Below, in pieces: positions 5,542-6,467 of a stretch of DNA of 6,467 nucleotides. Where the stretch lies: assembly GCA_005789055.1 (NCBI GenBank), contig SYAA01000383.1:1-6467 (forward strand), given 5' to 3'. The notes beneath the pieces are model-generated. The model had not been told where the DNA came from, searched no databases, and was given only the letters and a program-made list of their open reading frames with translations. Both the position numbers and the translations under genes were made by a program. The number at the start of each line of letters is the position of its first letter. The stretch's first letter is position 1. This DNA is from Actinomycetota bacterium (GTDB taxonomy: Bacteria > Actinomycetota > Actinomycetes > Mycobacteriales > Mycobacteriaceae).

Positions 5542-6467
5542 ATGAAGCACGGGCACATCAAGCACGTCAACAAGAGTCTTTCGGCCAACCACGTCGGCCG
5601 GGTCGGGGCACTCGCGGTCCTGCTGGGTGTGGGCGCGGTGTTTGCCGGCCTGCCCGCCGTCGCGGTGGCCGACACCGGTGCGGACGCTGAAACTACGGTA
5701 TCGGCAACGACCGACACGGCCCCGACCTCCCCGGCGCGCCAGACCCGTGGCGCGCGCGGCGCCGATGACGCCTCCGGCGCTTCTGCGGCACCGACTGGCA
5801 CCGGCAACGGGCGGACCGGTTCGGCGAATGCCGGCGACTCGGCCGCTGATGCATCCCCGACCGCATCGACACCCGGACGCAACGGCTACCCGCGGCGCGC
5901 GGCGACCCCGCGGTCGGTCCCCGCTATCAGCAACTCAGAGGCCGCCCGCGGTTCCCTCGACTCGTTCGATCCCGTTGCCGCTGTTGGCAATTCGACCTCA
6001 TCCGCATCGGTGGACTCCGATCCCGCGAGTGCGCCCGCCGTCGATGCACAGCAGGTCATCGCCGCACCCGCCGCAGCGGCATCGACCCCGACGGCGCCGG
6101 TCATGCTGGCCGCCACGGCCCGCGGCGCGGTGTCGGGCGTCGGCGTCAACCCGCTCACCTGGCTGGGCGGACACGGCGATCCGCTGGCCCCCATCGCCGC
6201 GCCCTTCGCGTGGGCGACGCTGGCCGTCAGCCGCCGCGAATTCTCCGGCGCCGCACGCCTGGCCGCCCCGGCCGCCGCGGTGACCACCGGTGAGCCGGTG
6301 GCGGTCGCCGATTCTCCGCTGGCTGATCTGCTCGGCCAGGCCGACGCCCAGGCGGCGATCTTCGTCGCCGCCAAGCAGTTCCTGCTGACGGTGGTCGCCG
6401 GCGGGAACGAGGCTGCGGCACTGCAGGCCGGGCTTCAGAGCCTCGCTGCGAATCCGCTGTTCGTCGA
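5542..6467 (+). CDS. Large exported protein, N-terminal 308 residues (3' end outside window)
   Basis: A frame open from the ATG at 5542 to the window edge with no stop, so the protein is at least 308 residues and truncated here. A basic His/Lys-rich start (MKHGHIKHVNK) leads into HVGRVGALAVLLGVGAVFAG and PAVAVADTG; this is a signal peptide with cleavage expected after Ala43. The VGRVGALAV-type leader is, from memory, common on large secreted mycobacterial proteins. Residues about 44-190 are a low-complexity Ser/Thr/Ala/Pro/Asp linker. A block NPLTWLGG...APFAWATLAVSRRE (203-233) resembles a short module that often follows such leaders, before a variable C-terminal domain (Ig-like, beta-propeller or hydrolase). 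Residues 257-308 look helical and Ala-rich. The functional domain is not in view, so no activity can be given. A strong -10 (TACAAT) and a G-rich possible ribosome site support the start. Confidence 0.8.
   Translation, partial: MKHGHIKHVNKSLSANHVGRVGALAVLLGVGAVFAGLPAVAVADTGADAETTVSATTDTAPTSPARQTRGARGADDASGASAAPTGTGNGRTGSANAGDSAADASPTASTPGRNGYPRRAATPRSVPAISNSEAARGSLDSFDPVAAVGNSTSSASVDSDPASAPAVDAQQVIAAPAAAASTPTAPVMLAATARGAVSGVGVNPLTWLGGHGDPLAPIAAPFAWATLAVSRREFSGAARLAAPAAAVTTGEPVAVADSPLADLLGQADAQAAIFVAAKQFLLTVVAGGNEAAALQAGLQSLAANPLFV

Noticed and set aside
5415..5882. Minus-strand open frame of 155 codons
   Set aside because: It overlaps the tRNA and the signal-peptide region of the plus-strand exported gene; its protein is low-complexity Ala/Pro/Ser and looks like an antisense shadow in GC-rich DNA.
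5627..6283. Plus-strand open frame of 218 codons rich in Arg and Pro
   Set aside because: It is a +1 frame shadow of the exported gene at 5542; the Arg/Pro/His-rich composition is typical of out-of-frame reading of GC-rich sequence and no signal or motif is present.

Overview
The window looks like a chromosomal segment of a high-GC actinobacterium, most likely a Mycobacteriaceae member of the Mycolicibacterium type. The order htpX - gpsA - flavin monooxygenase - yajQ matches M. tuberculosis Rv0563 - Rv0564c - Rv0565c - Rv0566c as I remember it. The protein sequences also resemble the mycobacterial versions closely (HtpX C-terminus, the EthA-like monooxygenase). This is a judgement from memory of the families; no search was run.

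Layout from left to right: (1) the 3' end of htpX on the plus strand (1-414), a membrane zinc protease. (2) A divergently transcribed pair of exported-protein genes of unknown function: a 350-residue, Pro/Ala-rich, repeat-bearing protein on the minus strand (415-1467) and a 182-residue four-cysteine protein with a clear signal peptide on the plus strand (1584-2132). Each converges with its outer neighbour with no spacer. In M. tuberculosis the flanking genes carry consecutive locus numbers, so this pair appears to be extra material in an otherwise conserved block. (3) A minus-strand housekeeping block: yajQ (4772-5263), a Baeyer-Villiger/EthA-like flavin monooxygenase (3217-4731) and gpsA (2129-3154), separated by 40 and 62 bases. 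(4) A type II tRNA-Tyr(GTA) gene on the plus strand (5368-5450), divergent from yajQ, with a perfect 7-bp inverted repeat between them. (5) The 5' part of a large exported-protein gene (5542 to the window end), open for 308 codons and cut by the window edge.

The genes do not form one obvious pathway. GpsA makes glycerol-3-phosphate for phospholipid synthesis, HtpX does quality control of membrane proteins, and three genes encode exported proteins, so an envelope theme is visible but is inference. The monooxygenase and YajQ have separate roles. No CRISPR array, transposase, integrase, toxin-antitoxin pair, phage gene or secondary-metabolite cluster was seen. There is no gene-free stretch above 300 bases; the longest intergenic gaps are about 116 bases (1468-1583), 104 bases (5264-5367) and 91 bases (5451-5541). 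The most unusual items are three separate 15-bp-period tandem repeats inside one exported-protein gene, the zero-spacer convergent junctions, several possible leaderless starts, and two palindromes lying on predicted promoters. I found no convincing undescribed multi-gene system.
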